Shown here: positions 16,588 to 25,861 of the stretch, one piece after another
How the letters are laid out: each line of letters opens with the position of its first letter
How positions within the stretch are numbered: position 1 is the first letter of the stretch
Assembly (NCBI GenBank): GCA_910585805.1
Contig: CAJUFB010000009.1
Span: 1-64,000, forward strand
DNA length: 64,000 nt
Direction of reading: 5' to 3'
Origin: an uncultured Acetatifactor sp.
GTDB lineage: Bacteria; Bacillota; Clostridia; Lachnospirales; Lachnospiraceae
Made by a program: the position numbers and the translations under genes
Notes under the pieces: model-generated
The model's input: the letters and a program-made list of their open reading frames with translations, nothing else
What the model was told of the DNA's origin: nothing
Databases searched by the model: none

Positions 16588-17349
16588 ATGACGAACATAT
16601 TTTCATTAGAAGGAAGAAGAGCAGTTATAACAGGAGGCGCCACAGGTCTGGGGCTGGCCATGACGGACTGCATTGTACAGTCAGGAGGGAAGGTGACGGT
16701 GGTCAGTTCGTCTCCTTTTGAAAAATACAGAGAGACATTGGCGCCTTACGGCGACAGTGTCTCTTACGAGCAGTTTGATATTACCCGTACAGAGGAGACG
16801 GAAAGCTTCGCGGCAGGACTGCCGGAGCGTTACGGCAAAATCGACATTCTGGTAAACAATGCGGGGAATCACTGCAAGAAGCCGGTGGAAGACATGACGG
16901 TGGAGGATTACACGAATGTGCTGAATGTACATCTGGTGGGTTCCTACGCTCTGACAAGGGCGCTGGTACCCCATATGCGCGCCAACAAAAAGGGCAGCAT
17001 CCTGTTCATGGCCAGCATGACCAGCTATATCGGCATGCCCGCCGTCTGCGGCTACGCCACGGCAAAGTCCGGTATCCTGGGGCTGGTGCGCTCCCTGACC
17101 AACGAGCTTAGCGGAGACGGCATCCGGGTGAACGGCATAGCCCCCGGCTGGATTGATACGCCCATGTTCCGCAGGGCCACGGACGGGGATGACGAGCGCA
17201 AAAATAAGATTCTGTCGAGGACGCCCATGGCCAGGTTCGGGGAGCCGTCGGATGTGGGCTGGGCCTGCGTATACCTGTGCAGCGACGCGGCGAAATTTGT
17301 CACGGGAACCGTCCTGACAGTAGACGGCGGCGCGGTGACAGGGTTTTAA
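16588..17349 (+). CDS. Short-chain dehydrogenase/reductase (sugar/keto-acid type)
   Basis: A 253-residue classical SDR. It has the cofactor motif TGGATGLGLA, NNAG (LVNNAGNHCKK), the active-site set S-x-Y-x3-K (MASMTSYIGM, GYATAKSGI) and a terminal TGTVLTVDGGAVTGF. The family reduces or oxidises sugars, sugar acids or keto-deoxy acids with NAD(P)H in the cytosol; the context suggests a KduD- or gluconate 5-dehydrogenase-like role. AGGAGG lies 9 bases before the ATG. It is followed by a tandem-repeat spacer and then uronate isomerase. Confidence 0.9.
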   Translation: MTNIFSLEGRRAVITGGATGLGLAMTDCIVQSGGKVTVVSSSPFEKYRETLAPYGDSVSYEQFDITRTEETESFAAGLPERYGKIDILVNNAGNHCKKPVEDMTVEDYTNVLNVHLVGSYALTRALVPHMRANKKGSILFMASMTSYIGMPAVCGYATAKSGILGLVRSLTNELSGDGIRVNGIAPGWIDTPMFRRATDGDDERKNKILSRTPMARFGEPSDVGWACVYLCSDAAKFVTGTVLTVDGGAVTGF

Positions 17350-17579
17350 CGCCGAAGGGACTTTACGCTTTAGAGCTGTCGCGCAGCGACTTAATCAGTA
17401 AAGTCGCGAAGGCGCAGGAGAGGAATTTTCATGAGTGCACTATCGAATGAAAATTTCTCTCCTGAGAGTGCGCCGAAGGGACTTTACGCTTTAGAGCCGT
17501 CGCGCAGCGACTTAATCAGTAAAGTCGCGAAGGCGCTTTACGCTTTAGAGCCGTCGCGCAGCGACTTAATTAGGAGAAG
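17350..17579 (+). repeat. Tandem GTCGCGCAGCGAC leader repeats with hairpins
   Basis: A roughly 66-bp unit (17350-17415) recurs at 17470-17535 and partly at 17536-17575. Each contains ACTTTACGCTTTAGAGC followed by the palindrome GTCGCGCAGCGAC. Between the first two copies, 17416-17464 forms a separate 17-pair hairpin. The last copy runs straight into TTAGGAG, the ribosome binding site of the uronate isomerase gene. The same leader motif precedes the GH29 genes at 25979 and 43653. Confidence 0.85.
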
Positions 17580-17582
17580 AAA

Positions 17583-18998
17583 ATGTTTCGAGAGGATTTA
17601 TTGCTGACAAATAATACGGGAAAGCGGCTTTATGAGCAGTACGCGAAGGAGCTGCCCATAATCGATTACCACTGCCATCTGCTTCCCCGGGAGATTTACG
17701 AGAATAAGGAGTTTGAAGATATCGGTGAAATGTGGCTGGCCCATGACCACTATAAATGGCGCGCCATGCGGTGTTTCGGGATATCCGAGAGATATATCAC
17801 AGGGGATGCAACTTATTATGAAAAGTACCTGAAATTTGCGGAGATCCTTCCGGAGCTTATCGGGAATCCCCTTTATATATGGTGCGCCCTGGAACTGAAA
17901 CGATTTTTCGGTATAGAAGAGCCGCTTTGCCGTGAAAATGCAGAGGAGATTTACCGCCGGGCGAAGGAGAAAATCGTGCAGTGCCATATGACTCCCCGCT
18001 ATTGCATGAAGGTCAGCGGAGTGGAGGTGGTCTGTACCACGGAGGACCCCTCAGATTCCCTGGTTTACCACAGGAAAATGCAGGAGCAGGGCACGGAAGG
18101 CATCCGGATTTTCTCCGCATTCCGGCCGGATAAGGCGTTCTATGCGGAGAAGCCGGGATTTGCGCAGTATATGAAAACCCTGTCCGACGCGGCCTGCATG
18201 CGGATAGAGAGCTTTCGGGAAATGATGGCTGCCCTGGAGAGCAGGCTGAAGTTCTTCCGTGAGATGGGGAACATGGTCAGCGACAACGGGATTGAGGATT
18301 TTACCTGGCAGGATTACAGGGAGGAAGAAATCGAGGAGATTTTTTCCAAAGCGGCGGCAGGAGAGAGGCTGGAGCGTTGGGAGATCAATCGCTACCGCAG
18401 CGCTTTTCTGATGGAAGCGGGCAGGATGTATGATCGGAACGGTTTCGTGATGCAGCTGCACATCGGCACCTACCAGGGGGCCAACAGGAGCCGGGAGGCA
18501 AGGATAGGCGCAGCATGCGGGTTTGACTGTACGGACGATTCCACTTTTATCAAAAGCGTGGGAATGCTTTTAAACCGGCTGACGGAGGAGGACGCGCTGC
18601 CGAAAACGATTCTTTATCCCCTGAATGCCGGGCAGATGGAAAATTTTGCGGTGCTGGCTGCAGGATTCTGCGAAGGGCCGGAGCGGGGCAGGGTACAGCT
18701 GGGGGCGCCCTGGTGGTTTAACGACCAGGCGTACGGTATCAAACGGCAGTTTGAGGCGGCGGCAAACCTTTATCCGGTAGCGCTTTCCGTAGGGATGCTG
18801 ACAGACTCCAGGAGCTTTTTAAGCTATCCCCGCCATGAGCTGTACCGCCGGGTGCTCTGTAATTATTTCGGGGAACTGGTGGAGAGAGGGGAATATTTTT
18901 CCGGGGAGGAGGAGCTGGCCAGGATCATCCGGAATGTCTGTCATGATAATGCGGCGAGGTACTTTGGCCTGGAGGACAAACATAGTGCCGTGTGCTGA
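17583..18998 (+). CDS. uxaC: Glucuronate/uronate isomerase
   Basis: A 471-residue uronate isomerase, full length for the family. It has the metal-binding start PIIDYHCHLLPREIYEN, the KWRAMRCFGISE segment, VEVVCTTEDPSDSLVYH, FVMQLHIGTYQGANR with the zinc-type His, and GAPWWFNDQAYGIKRQ. It converts D-glucuronate to D-fructuronate and D-galacturonate to D-tagaturonate in the cytosol, the first step of hexuronate catabolism. AGGAGA lies 9 bases before the ATG. No fructuronate or tagaturonate reductase in the UxuB/UxaB families is visible; the SDR upstream could fill that gap. Confidence 0.95.
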   Translation: MFREDLLLTNNTGKRLYEQYAKELPIIDYHCHLLPREIYENKEFEDIGEMWLAHDHYKWRAMRCFGISERYITGDATYYEKYLKFAEILPELIGNPLYIWCALELKRFFGIEEPLCRENAEEIYRRAKEKIVQCHMTPRYCMKVSGVEVVCTTEDPSDSLVYHRKMQEQGTEGIRIFSAFRPDKAFYAEKPGFAQYMKTLSDAACMRIESFREMMAALESRLKFFREMGNMVSDNGIEDFTWQDYREEEIEEIFSKAAAGERLERWEINRYRSAFLMEAGRMYDRNGFVMQLHIGTYQGANRSREARIGAACGFDCTDDSTFIKSVGMLLNRLTEEDALPKTILYPLNAGQMENFAVLAAGFCEGPERGRVQLGAPWWFNDQAYGIKRQFEAAANLYPVALSVGMLTDSRSFLSYPRHELYRRVLCNYFGELVERGEYFSGEEELARIIRNVCHDNAARYFGLEDKHSAVC

Positions 18999-19152
18999 GC
19001 TTGGAATGGGAGGGAGAAATCTTCTGCCCTGGCTCGTCCTGTGCTCTGTGCAGTGCCGGCTCTGTTTGGTACCCGCCCAATCTGCGCTGTAACTGTTCCG
19101 GTTCGCCTCCATACTGTTTGTTTCTATTTTATAACTCACAAGTCCCCAATTC
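18999..19152. other. Gene-free stretch with no recognisable signal
   Basis: From the end of uxaC to 19672 there is no gene. The first 150 bases show no clear promoter, terminator or ORF. The rest holds a reversed family A element, a reversed family B element and the 18-bp repeats in front of the GH2 gene. Confidence 0.6.
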
Positions 19153-19253
19153 ATACTGCGCACCGGTTGAATTTGCAGTACAACCCGACTGCAGACCGCC
19201 AGCCAGGTATTTTCCCGGAGGCATCACTGTAAATCCTGGCGGTCTGCAGTATA
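19153..19253 (-). repeat. Family A intergenic element, copy 2
   Basis: Reverse-oriented copy with the termini ATACTGCGCACCGG and GGCGGTCTGCAGTATA and the internal GACCGCC/GGCGGTC stem. Confidence 0.85.
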
Positions 19254-19438
19254 CGATAACAATTTTCTTTGTGAAATATGGCTATACGTAGATGAAAAGG
19301 AAAGCCATAATTAAGTAAACTTTCTGAAATTATTTTAATTTTTCGTCTGGTCTGCTCATGGTAAAATAAGGCCATGAAGTGCAGGCGGGCAATCCATACT
19401 CCATAGAGGCCTGTGCGCAGGCATATGTTTTCGACCGT

Positions 19439-19538
19439 AAGGAAGTGTCTGAAATAACCGTTGCAAGTTCGTAGCGGGTTTTATTGTATTTTTCGGTTTG
19501 GCCTGAATAAGCTGCAGCAGTTATTTTCCGCCAATTCC
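19439..19538 (-). repeat. Family B intergenic element, copy 2
   Basis: Reverse-oriented copy from AAGGAAGTGTCTGAAATAAC to CAGTTATTTTCCGCCAATTCC minus one base, with the imperfect inverted ends of the family. Confidence 0.75.
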
Positions 19539-19581
19539 AAAGTAAAAATACGCCTGCGGAAGGGCCGGGGTTATGGGGCAA

Positions 19582-19672
19582 ATGGAAGAAAAACATTCCA
19601 TGGAAGAGAAACATTCCATGGAAGAAAAACATTCCATGGAAGAAGAGCAATCCTGTGGAAAAGGAGCATTCC
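19582..19672 (+). repeat. 18-bp tandem repeats leading into the GH2 start codon
   Basis: Four 18-bp units ATGGAAGAAAAACATTCC (19582, 19600, 19618, 19636, the last one degenerate) are followed by a 19-bp variant that has gained AAGGAG and ends at the GH2 ATG (19673). Each unit begins with ATG, and all four are out of frame with GH2, so an upstream frame starting at 19573 overlaps the beginning of the enzyme gene. Confidence 0.85.
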
Positions 19673-22600
19673 ATGAAGGAAAAGATTTCCGCGGAAGAAA
19701 GGAATCCCATGAAAGAAAAGTTTACCAGAGATATTTTTCAGGAGATAGCAGACAATCGGATTCAGCCAGGGGAGGCGCAGCGTGAAATCCCTCCGGCGGC
19801 AAAGAACGGAAGATGCTTTGAAAAATGCAGCAGGCCCTTTCCGTATGATGAGGTAAGCTTCCGGCAGGAGGTACCCTTTCAGGAACGGCAGGAGGCATTC
19901 AAAAGGGAACTTGCAGCCCTGAGGGAGCGGTACCGTCCTTTTATGGCGGATTATCTTCCGGTGCAGGAGGAGGGGAAGGAAGTTGTAGAGCTTACCCGTT
20001 TCCGTTTCCGATATCTGGAGAAGGGGGAGATTTTCACACAGATGAGCAGGGAGGATGCCCTCTGGGAAGAAGTGACGCTGCCTGACTACAGGGGACCTGC
20101 CGGCGAGGAGGGCAGGTGGAAAGGGTATTACAGGACTTTCTTTGCATGCAGGAAAACAGAGGAATGGGAGAGGGCGGTACTGCAGTTTGAGAGCGTGGAC
20201 TATATTGCGAAGGTGTATGTAAACGGCTGTTTTGTGGGAAAACATGAGGGGTTGTTTGCGCCTTTTTCTTTTGACATAACTGATTATATACGGTTGGGAG
20301 AAGGCAATGAACTGGTAGTGGAATGTGAGAACGATATTCCCATGATGGGCGTGGGAGATTTGCTGGACGGCGATAAGCTGTACGCGGCTACGGGACCGGG
20401 CTGGGACGATCCGGAGACTGGCTGGCATCATTGTCCTGCGGGAGCCGGCATCACGGGAAAGGTGACGCTGGAGTACAGGCCTGACCTGTACCTGGAGGAT
20501 GTCTTTGTCTGTCCGGACATTGATACCGATATGGCCCAGATAAGGGTGGGAGTCAGGAATTATACGGATGAGCTGCAGCGGGATTATATGCTGCGACTGC
20601 GGATTTTGCCTAAAAATTACCGGGGAGAGCCTGTTGCGGAGTATGTTCATCCGGTGCCTTATATCGGTGTGGGACAGAACGAATACAGATTTGTAATAAA
20701 AATAGAAGGGTATCGACTCTGGGAACCTGAGACACCCTGGCTGTACGGCGCGCTGCTGGAGCTTGTGCCAGCGGAAGGCAGGGCGGGAAAACTGTCGGCG
20801 GAAGCGGAAAGCAGGGCAGGAAAACTGCCGACGGAAGCGGAAAGCAGGACAGGAAAACTGTCGGCGGAAGCGGAAAGCAGGACGGGAAAAATGCCGGCGG
20901 AAGGCAGGGCAGATGAAGCATCGGCAGATACGGAAAGCAGGCTGCGGGAAACATCTGAAAGATGCATCAGCCGCCTGACCGAGACCGTGGGAATCCGCAA
21001 ATTTATCAGCGATGAAAACAGCGAGCCCAAGGGAAAATTCTACCTGAACAATCGTCCTGTTACTCTCCGGGGCGCCAACGAAATGGGACATCTGCAGCAA
21101 TGCGTGATGCGGGGAGACCGGGATACGCTGGTGGATGACATTTTGATTGCAAAGCTCTGCAATCTGAATTATTACCGGGTAACCCAGAGGCCGGTGCAGC
21201 GGGAAATCTATGATTATTTCGACATGCTTGGCATGATGCACCAGTGCGATCTGCCTTTGTTCAGCTTTCTGCGCCGGCCCCAGTTTGCGGAAGGGGTGCG
21301 GCAGTGCGTGGAGATGGAACATCTGATCCGCAACCATCCGTCCTCCGTGATGGTGAGCCTGATCAATGAGCCCATGAGCATACGGCGGACGGAAGATCCC
21401 AAATCCAAGGGTTCCGTGAGAAGCGTGACAAAGGGGCACAGGCACCTGATGCGGGATGAGCTGGAAGCCTTTTTCGTGGCGGCAAGACAGGCAATCTATA
21501 CGGAAAATCCCGGGCGTGTGGTGAAAAATGTGGAGGGAGATTACGAGCCGCCCACAATGGAAGGAATGCCGGATTTTCATTGCTATACCATGTGGTATTC
21601 CCATCATGCCATACCCATCGGCAAGCTGCTGGCGGGGTATCTGCCGGCGTTGAAGACAGGGTGGATGGCCGGCTGCGGGGAATACGGCGCGGAAGGGCTG
21701 GACAATCTCCATGTGATGGAAACCAGGTATCCTTCCCAATGGCTGGAGACGGACGAGGAAGGACACTGGTATCCGGATAAAATCGTGCGCGCCCAGACCC
21801 ACTCTTTACAGGGGGACTGGTACCAGGAACAGAACAACAGGGAAGACTGGGTCAGGGAAAGCCAGATTTTCCAGGCAAAGGCCACCGCTTTGATGACAGA
21901 TGCCTACCGCAGGCGGGCAGATATCATCAGCCATACGGCCATTCATCTGCTGATAGACGCCTGGCCGGCAGGATGGATGAAGACGTTGGTGGATTGTGAG
22001 AGGGTGCCTAAAAGGGCGTATTTTGCTTACCGCGACAGCCTGGTTCCGGTGCGGATGAATTTTTACTGTCCCAGGGCTTATGTCTACGGCGGGGAGACGG
22101 TTCCCGTGGAGGTATGGCTCTTAAACGACAGCGGGCAGGACAGGACGCTGCAGGTGCAGGCAGCTTCGGGGGAGGAGGATTTTATTCTGGAAGGCCCGGT
22201 AAAGGCGGCATCCTCTGCGTTTCTGGGAACCCTCAACGTGACCATGCCTGACCTGGAGCAGGTGAAGGAGATAACCGTGGAGGGCTGCGTCCGGGACATA
22301 ACTGACGCGCTGACGGAAGCAGCAGGAAAGCAGGATGCGGAAACGCAGGAGAAAGTGCCTGGGGGAGAAACACTGCGGGCGGCGAAAGTCCGGAAGAAGG
22401 TGGGAGAAGCACTGCGGGAAGCGGACTCTGCCATCGTCTCCGAGACGGCAGCTTTCGGCGGAGGCAGACTCTACGGGGAGAAACTGAAACTTACAGTATA
22501 CCCCGCACAGTGGAGGATTGACTTAAAGGCGCTGGAAGAAGGGGGAACCGTGACGGAAGCGGAATCCGACCGGGTGGTTCTGCCGCTTCTCACTGTCAGG

Positions 22601-23035
22601 AACCGAGAAGCTCTGGAGAGAGCCGCGGAGGATATCACCAGGGAGGGCAGGACTGCGGTGCTTTGCTGGGGAGAGGATAAGGAAGTTGAATTCACCTTCC
22701 AGGGAGAGCCCGTCAGGCTGAAGAAATGTCCCGAGGTATTCTTCGCTGCGGCTGAGGATCCGTACAGGAAATATTCTCTGAACATGCTCTGCAACGGGCA
22801 GAAAGGCTATATCGATGTGCTGGCCGGTCAATATGTGGATACGGCGCTGCCGGGAAGCTGTCAGGTATATTCTTATTCGAAAAAGGGATTCACCGGCAGC
22901 CGCGGCGCCAAGAAGAAACTGCCCTTTGTGCTGGAGATCCCGGCAGGGTGCGGAAAGCTGATCGCGGTCAGCCTGGAGACGACGGGACGAATAGGAGTTA
23001 ACGCTAATCTGGATGCGCTGCTGCGCGGCAGATAA
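19673..23035 (+). CDS. Glycoside hydrolase family 2 protein with internal repeat
   Basis: A 1,120-residue GH2 enzyme (beta-galactosidase/glucuronidase/mannosidase clan). The order is: jelly-roll sugar-binding domain (about 80-270, with GRWKGYYRTFFACRK and VYVNGCFVGKHEGLFAPFSFDIT), immunoglobulin-like domain, TIM barrel with acid/base near E566 (LINEPMS) and nucleophile near E670 (AGCGEYGAEG), then C-terminal beta domains. No signal peptide is seen, so it is probably cytosolic. The ATG at 19673 has AAGGAG 6 bases upstream. Residues of about 365-425 are an Ala/Glu/Ser/Arg/Gly/Lys-rich insert made of 11-residue repeats, placed before the barrel. Linkage and sugar are not predictable. The next gene follows 21 bases later. 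Confidence 0.9.
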   Translation: MKEKISAEERNPMKEKFTRDIFQEIADNRIQPGEAQREIPPAAKNGRCFEKCSRPFPYDEVSFRQEVPFQERQEAFKRELAALRERYRPFMADYLPVQEEGKEVVELTRFRFRYLEKGEIFTQMSREDALWEEVTLPDYRGPAGEEGRWKGYYRTFFACRKTEEWERAVLQFESVDYIAKVYVNGCFVGKHEGLFAPFSFDITDYIRLGEGNELVVECENDIPMMGVGDLLDGDKLYAATGPGWDDPETGWHHCPAGAGITGKVTLEYRPDLYLEDVFVCPDIDTDMAQIRVGVRNYTDELQRDYMLRLRILPKNYRGEPVAEYVHPVPYIGVGQNEYRFVIKIEGYRLWEPETPWLYGALLELVPAEGRAGKLSAEAESRAGKLPTEAESRTGKLSAEAESRTGKMPAEGRADEASADTESRLRETSERCISRLTETVGIRKFISDENSEPKGKFYLNNRPVTLRGANEMGHLQQCVMRGDRDTLVDDILIAKLCNLNYYRVTQRPVQREIYDYFDMLGMMHQCDLPLFSFLRRPQFAEGVRQCVEMEHLIRNHPSSVMVSLINEPMSIRRTEDPKSKGSVRSVTKGHRHLMRDELEAFFVAARQAIYTENPGRVVKNVEGDYEPPTMEGMPDFHCYTMWYSHHAIPIGKLLAGYLPALKTGWMAGCGEYGAEGLDNLHVMETRYPSQWLETDEEGHWYPDKIVRAQTHSLQGDWYQEQNNREDWVRESQIFQAKATALMTDAYRRRADIISHTAIHLLIDAWPAGWMKTLVDCERVPKRAYFAYRDSLVPVRMNFYCPRAYVYGGETVPVEVWLLNDSGQDRTLQVQAASGEEDFILEGPVKAASSAFLGTLNVTMPDLEQVKEITVEGCVRDITDALTEAAGKQDAETQEKVPGGETLRAAKVRKKVGEALREADSAIVSETAAFGGGRLYGEKLKLTVYPAQWRIDLKALEEGGTVTEAESDRVVLPLLTVRNREALERAAEDITREGRTAVLCWGEDKEVEFTFQGEPVRLKKCPEVFFAAAEDPYRKYSLNMLCNGQKGYIDVLAGQYVDTALPGSCQVYSYSKKGFTGSRGAKKKLPFVLEIPAGCGKLIAVSLETTGRIGVNANLDALLRGR
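20771..20941 (+). repeat. In-frame 33-bp tandem repeats inside GH2
   Basis: Three full 33-bp units (20798, 20831, 20864) with flanking 27-bp and 18-bp degenerate units. Each encodes ESRxGKLxxEA. The repeats keep frame and widen a loop ahead of the catalytic barrel. Confidence 0.9.
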
Positions 23036-23056
23036 GGAAGTGGGAAAGGATAGAGG

Positions 23057-25801
23057 ATGAAAATGGAAAGATCATGTAAGGTCAGGATCATCAGGGAAGC
23101 AACAGGAAGCAGACGTATTGCAACGGGGCTTGAAAAGGTTGAGGAGGCCTTAAGCCGCCGCGGATTTCAGATAGACGAGGTTGCCGAGGAGGATTACAAT
23201 GCGGCCGGCGTGCGGGACGGCATCAGCAGCGTCTATGTGGGAACCAGGCGGGAGGGCGGTTTCATCCGGAAACTGGAGGAGGAAAAGCTTCTGTTGTATC
23301 ACACAAAGGAGCCGGAAGGGGAGGGCTTTTATCTGGCGTTTCTGTCAGGGCTGAATCTGTTTGTGGCAGTGGGCGATACGGAGACGGGAGCGCTGTACGG
23401 CGCCCTGGAACTTGCGGAGAGGATTCGTAAGGAGGAGTCGGAAGCAGTGGCGGATCATGATCTGGCATACGGTGACGCGCCGGCATTCCGTTTAAGGGGC
23501 CCGGCTGTGGGGCTGCAGCTGACGAAAGTGGAACCGCCCAGGCTGACTTACGAATATCCCATCACCCCGTCCAGGTTCCCCTGGTTTTACGAGAAGGAGA
23601 TGTGGGAGAAGTTTCTGGACCAGCTGCTGGAAGAGCGCTGCAATGTGCTGTATCTGTGGACGGGGCAGCCCTTCTCTTCCCTGGTGAAGCTGGAGGATTA
23701 CCCGGAGGCTCTGGAGGTGACGGAGGAGGAATATGAGAAGAACCGGGAGATGTTCGGCTGGCTTACCGAAGCCTGCGACAGACGCGGCATCTGGCTGGTG
23801 TTAAAGTTCTACAGCATTCACATTCCCCTGCCGCTGGCGGAGAAATACCATGTGGACCTGCTCCAGAGCAATATCACGGAGCTGAACAGAGACTATACCT
23901 ATAAATCCATTGTGAAATTTATCGCGTCTTTCCCTCATATCGGCCTTATGGTATGTCTGGGAGAGGCTCTCAGAGGTCTGCAGAACAAGACGGACTGGTT
24001 TATACAGACCATTATCCCGGCCGTGAAGGAGGGAGTGGCGCTGGCGGGCCTGAAGGAACTGCCGCCCCTGATCCTGCGGGGACATGATTGTGATCCAAAC
24101 GCTGTCATGGAGCAGGCGGTGCCCCTTTATGACCATCTCTATACCATGTGGAAGTATAACGGGGAGGGACTGACCACCTGTCTGCCCACGGGAAAGTGGC
24201 AGGATACCCATGTCAGGCTTGCCTCCCACGGCCAGACCCATATCATGAACGTGCATGTGGTGGCAGACCTGGAGCCGTTCCGCTATGGGGCCACCGAATT
24301 TATTCAGAAATGTATGCAGGCCGGCAGGAGCAGGCTGGGCTGCAACGGGCTGCATCTGTATCCCCTGTTTTTCTGGGACTGGCCTTATTCGCCGGATAAG
24401 GAGCAGGAGAGACTGCTGCAGGCGGAGAGAGACTGGCTGTGGTACCGGGCATGGTTCCGGTATGCCTGGAACCCGGACAGGGATCCCGGGACGGAGCGGC
24501 TCTACTGGAGGGAGGTATTCGCGGAACACTTCTCCATGGATATGGAAAGTGCGGACCGTGTTTACCGCGCCGTCAATGCCTTGGGACAGTGTGCGCCCAG
24601 AATCCTGCGCCGGGTGGGGATTACGGAGGGCAACCGACAGACCATGAGTCTGGGAATGACCATGAGCCAGTTTACAAATGTAAAGCGATATAAGCCAAAC
24701 TATGAACTGTGGCATTCCGTCTCCACCCCCGGGGAGCAGCCAGACGATGAGATCCGCAGAGAGCTTGCGGGAGAACCTTTCTATGGTGAGACTACCGCAG
24801 ATATGTGCGCCGAGGTGGTGAATTATGCGAAAAGGGCGGAAGCGCTCCTTGGCTCCGTACAGGAAAAAGCCGGAAAGAACAGGCGGGAACTGGAATACTG
24901 GTTCACGGATGCCCGGGCCATGGTCGAGCTTACCCTAAGCTACGCGAAAAAGCTGGAAGCGGCTTTCTGCATCCTGCGCTATAAATATACCATGGACGAG
25001 AATCTGCGGGGGGATCTTGGGCTGCTGCGGGCGGCTGTGGCTCCCTGGGAGGAGAGCGTGGAGCATTACCGCAGACTGGCAGAGCTGACGGAGCGGACTT
25101 ACCTGTATGCCTGCAGCATGCAGACCAGACAGAGAAAGATTCCTTTCACGGACGGCTCGGCTTTCGGGCATTGGACCCAGTGTCTGCCGGAATATGAGAA
25201 AGAATTTGACTGTTTTAAGAAACATCTCGGGGAGATGGAGCAGGGAATCTATCCGGGGGAGGAAGAAGGAGACGAGCAGACGGCAGAACCCCTCACGGGA
25301 GCGGCTTTCGAGCTGGCCGGCCCGGGCTGCGAGACATATACGGTGAGAAAGGGGGAGAGCATCTTCACGGATATGGCTGCTCCCGTCACCATGCTGGCCC
25401 CGGAACTGAAAGGCCTGACGGGAATCCGGTTCGGATTGGGAAGCGCCATGGCGGAAGGGGCGCGGATTGTGCTGAAGGTTCCGCAGGACGTGAAGGTGCT
25501 GATCGCTTACATGAACGCAGGCGGCGTTGAGTGGCTTAAACTCCCTGACCTGGAGACCAACACTCACGCGGATGACAGGGGAGGCTTGAGCGTGGTATAT
25601 GCCAATGCGCTCCAGGCGGAAAACTGCCCCAACTGTAACATTCATGCCTATTTCTATGAGAAGGGAACCCATGAGATATATATGGGGACAGGAGGATTCA
25701 CCATCGTGGGAGTGGTGCCTGCGGACGCCAATCTTCAGGCGCGGAATGCCGGGCTGTCCGGAGAGACGCCGGAAAAGCTGGACTGGCTGTATGAAGAGTG
25801 A
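23057..25801 (+). CDS. Large glycosidase-like protein of unassigned family
   Basis: A 914-residue protein that I cannot place in a numbered family. The first 130 residues have the small alpha/beta domain that precedes the barrel in GH20, GH67 and GH115 enzymes (EGFYLAFLSGLNLFVAVGDTETGALYGALELAERI). The middle looks like a TIM barrel (LLEERCNVLYLWTGQPFSSL, RRGIWLVLKFYSIHIPLPLA, HIGLMVCLGEALRG, LILRGHDCDPN), with acidic residues suited to catalysis. A helical region and a beta-rich tail follow. There is no signal peptide. AAAGGA precedes the ATG and the gene lies directly behind GH2, so the two probably act on the same glycan. An alpha-glucuronidase- or galacturonidase-like activity is possible but unproven. 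Confidence 0.75.
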   Translation: MKMERSCKVRIIREATGSRRIATGLEKVEEALSRRGFQIDEVAEEDYNAAGVRDGISSVYVGTRREGGFIRKLEEEKLLLYHTKEPEGEGFYLAFLSGLNLFVAVGDTETGALYGALELAERIRKEESEAVADHDLAYGDAPAFRLRGPAVGLQLTKVEPPRLTYEYPITPSRFPWFYEKEMWEKFLDQLLEERCNVLYLWTGQPFSSLVKLEDYPEALEVTEEEYEKNREMFGWLTEACDRRGIWLVLKFYSIHIPLPLAEKYHVDLLQSNITELNRDYTYKSIVKFIASFPHIGLMVCLGEALRGLQNKTDWFIQTIIPAVKEGVALAGLKELPPLILRGHDCDPNAVMEQAVPLYDHLYTMWKYNGEGLTTCLPTGKWQDTHVRLASHGQTHIMNVHVVADLEPFRYGATEFIQKCMQAGRSRLGCNGLHLYPLFFWDWPYSPDKEQERLLQAERDWLWYRAWFRYAWNPDRDPGTERLYWREVFAEHFSMDMESADRVYRAVNALGQCAPRILRRVGITEGNRQTMSLGMTMSQFTNVKRYKPNYELWHSVSTPGEQPDDEIRRELAGEPFYGETTADMCAEVVNYAKRAEALLGSVQEKAGKNRRELEYWFTDARAMVELTLSYAKKLEAAFCILRYKYTMDENLRGDLGLLRAAVAPWEESVEHYRRLAELTERTYLYACSMQTRQRKIPFTDGSAFGHWTQCLPEYEKEFDCFKKHLGEMEQGIYPGEEEGDEQTAEPLTGAAFELAGPGCETYTVRKGESIFTDMAAPVTMLAPELKGLTGIRFGLGSAMAEGARIVLKVPQDVKVLIAYMNAGGVEWLKLPDLETNTHADDRGGLSVVYANALQAENCPNCNIHAYFYEKGTHEIYMGTGGFTIVGVVPADANLQARNAGLSGETPEKLDWLYEE

Positions 25802-25844
25802 TTTCAGGACAAATCTGTCGTAAAATGACTTGAACACATGAGTT

Positions 25845-25857
25845 GTCGCGCAGCGAC
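25845..25857 (+). repeat. Single GTCGCGCAGCGAC leader motif
   Basis: One copy of the 13-base palindrome found in tandem at 17350-17579 and 43537-43635, again upstream of a glycosidase gene but here separated from it by a family B element. Confidence 0.7.
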
Positions 25858-25861
25858 TTCA

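Noticed and set aside
17350..17579. CRISPR or attenuator array
   Set aside because: Units contain palindromes but no variable spacers, and there are no T-runs after the stems, so neither CRISPR nor a classical attenuator fits.
19571..21802. 743-codon open frame antisense to the GH2 gene
   Set aside because: It mirrors the codon pattern of GH2, has no ribosome binding site or known domain, and crosses the repeat region; the sense gene has clear catalytic motifs.
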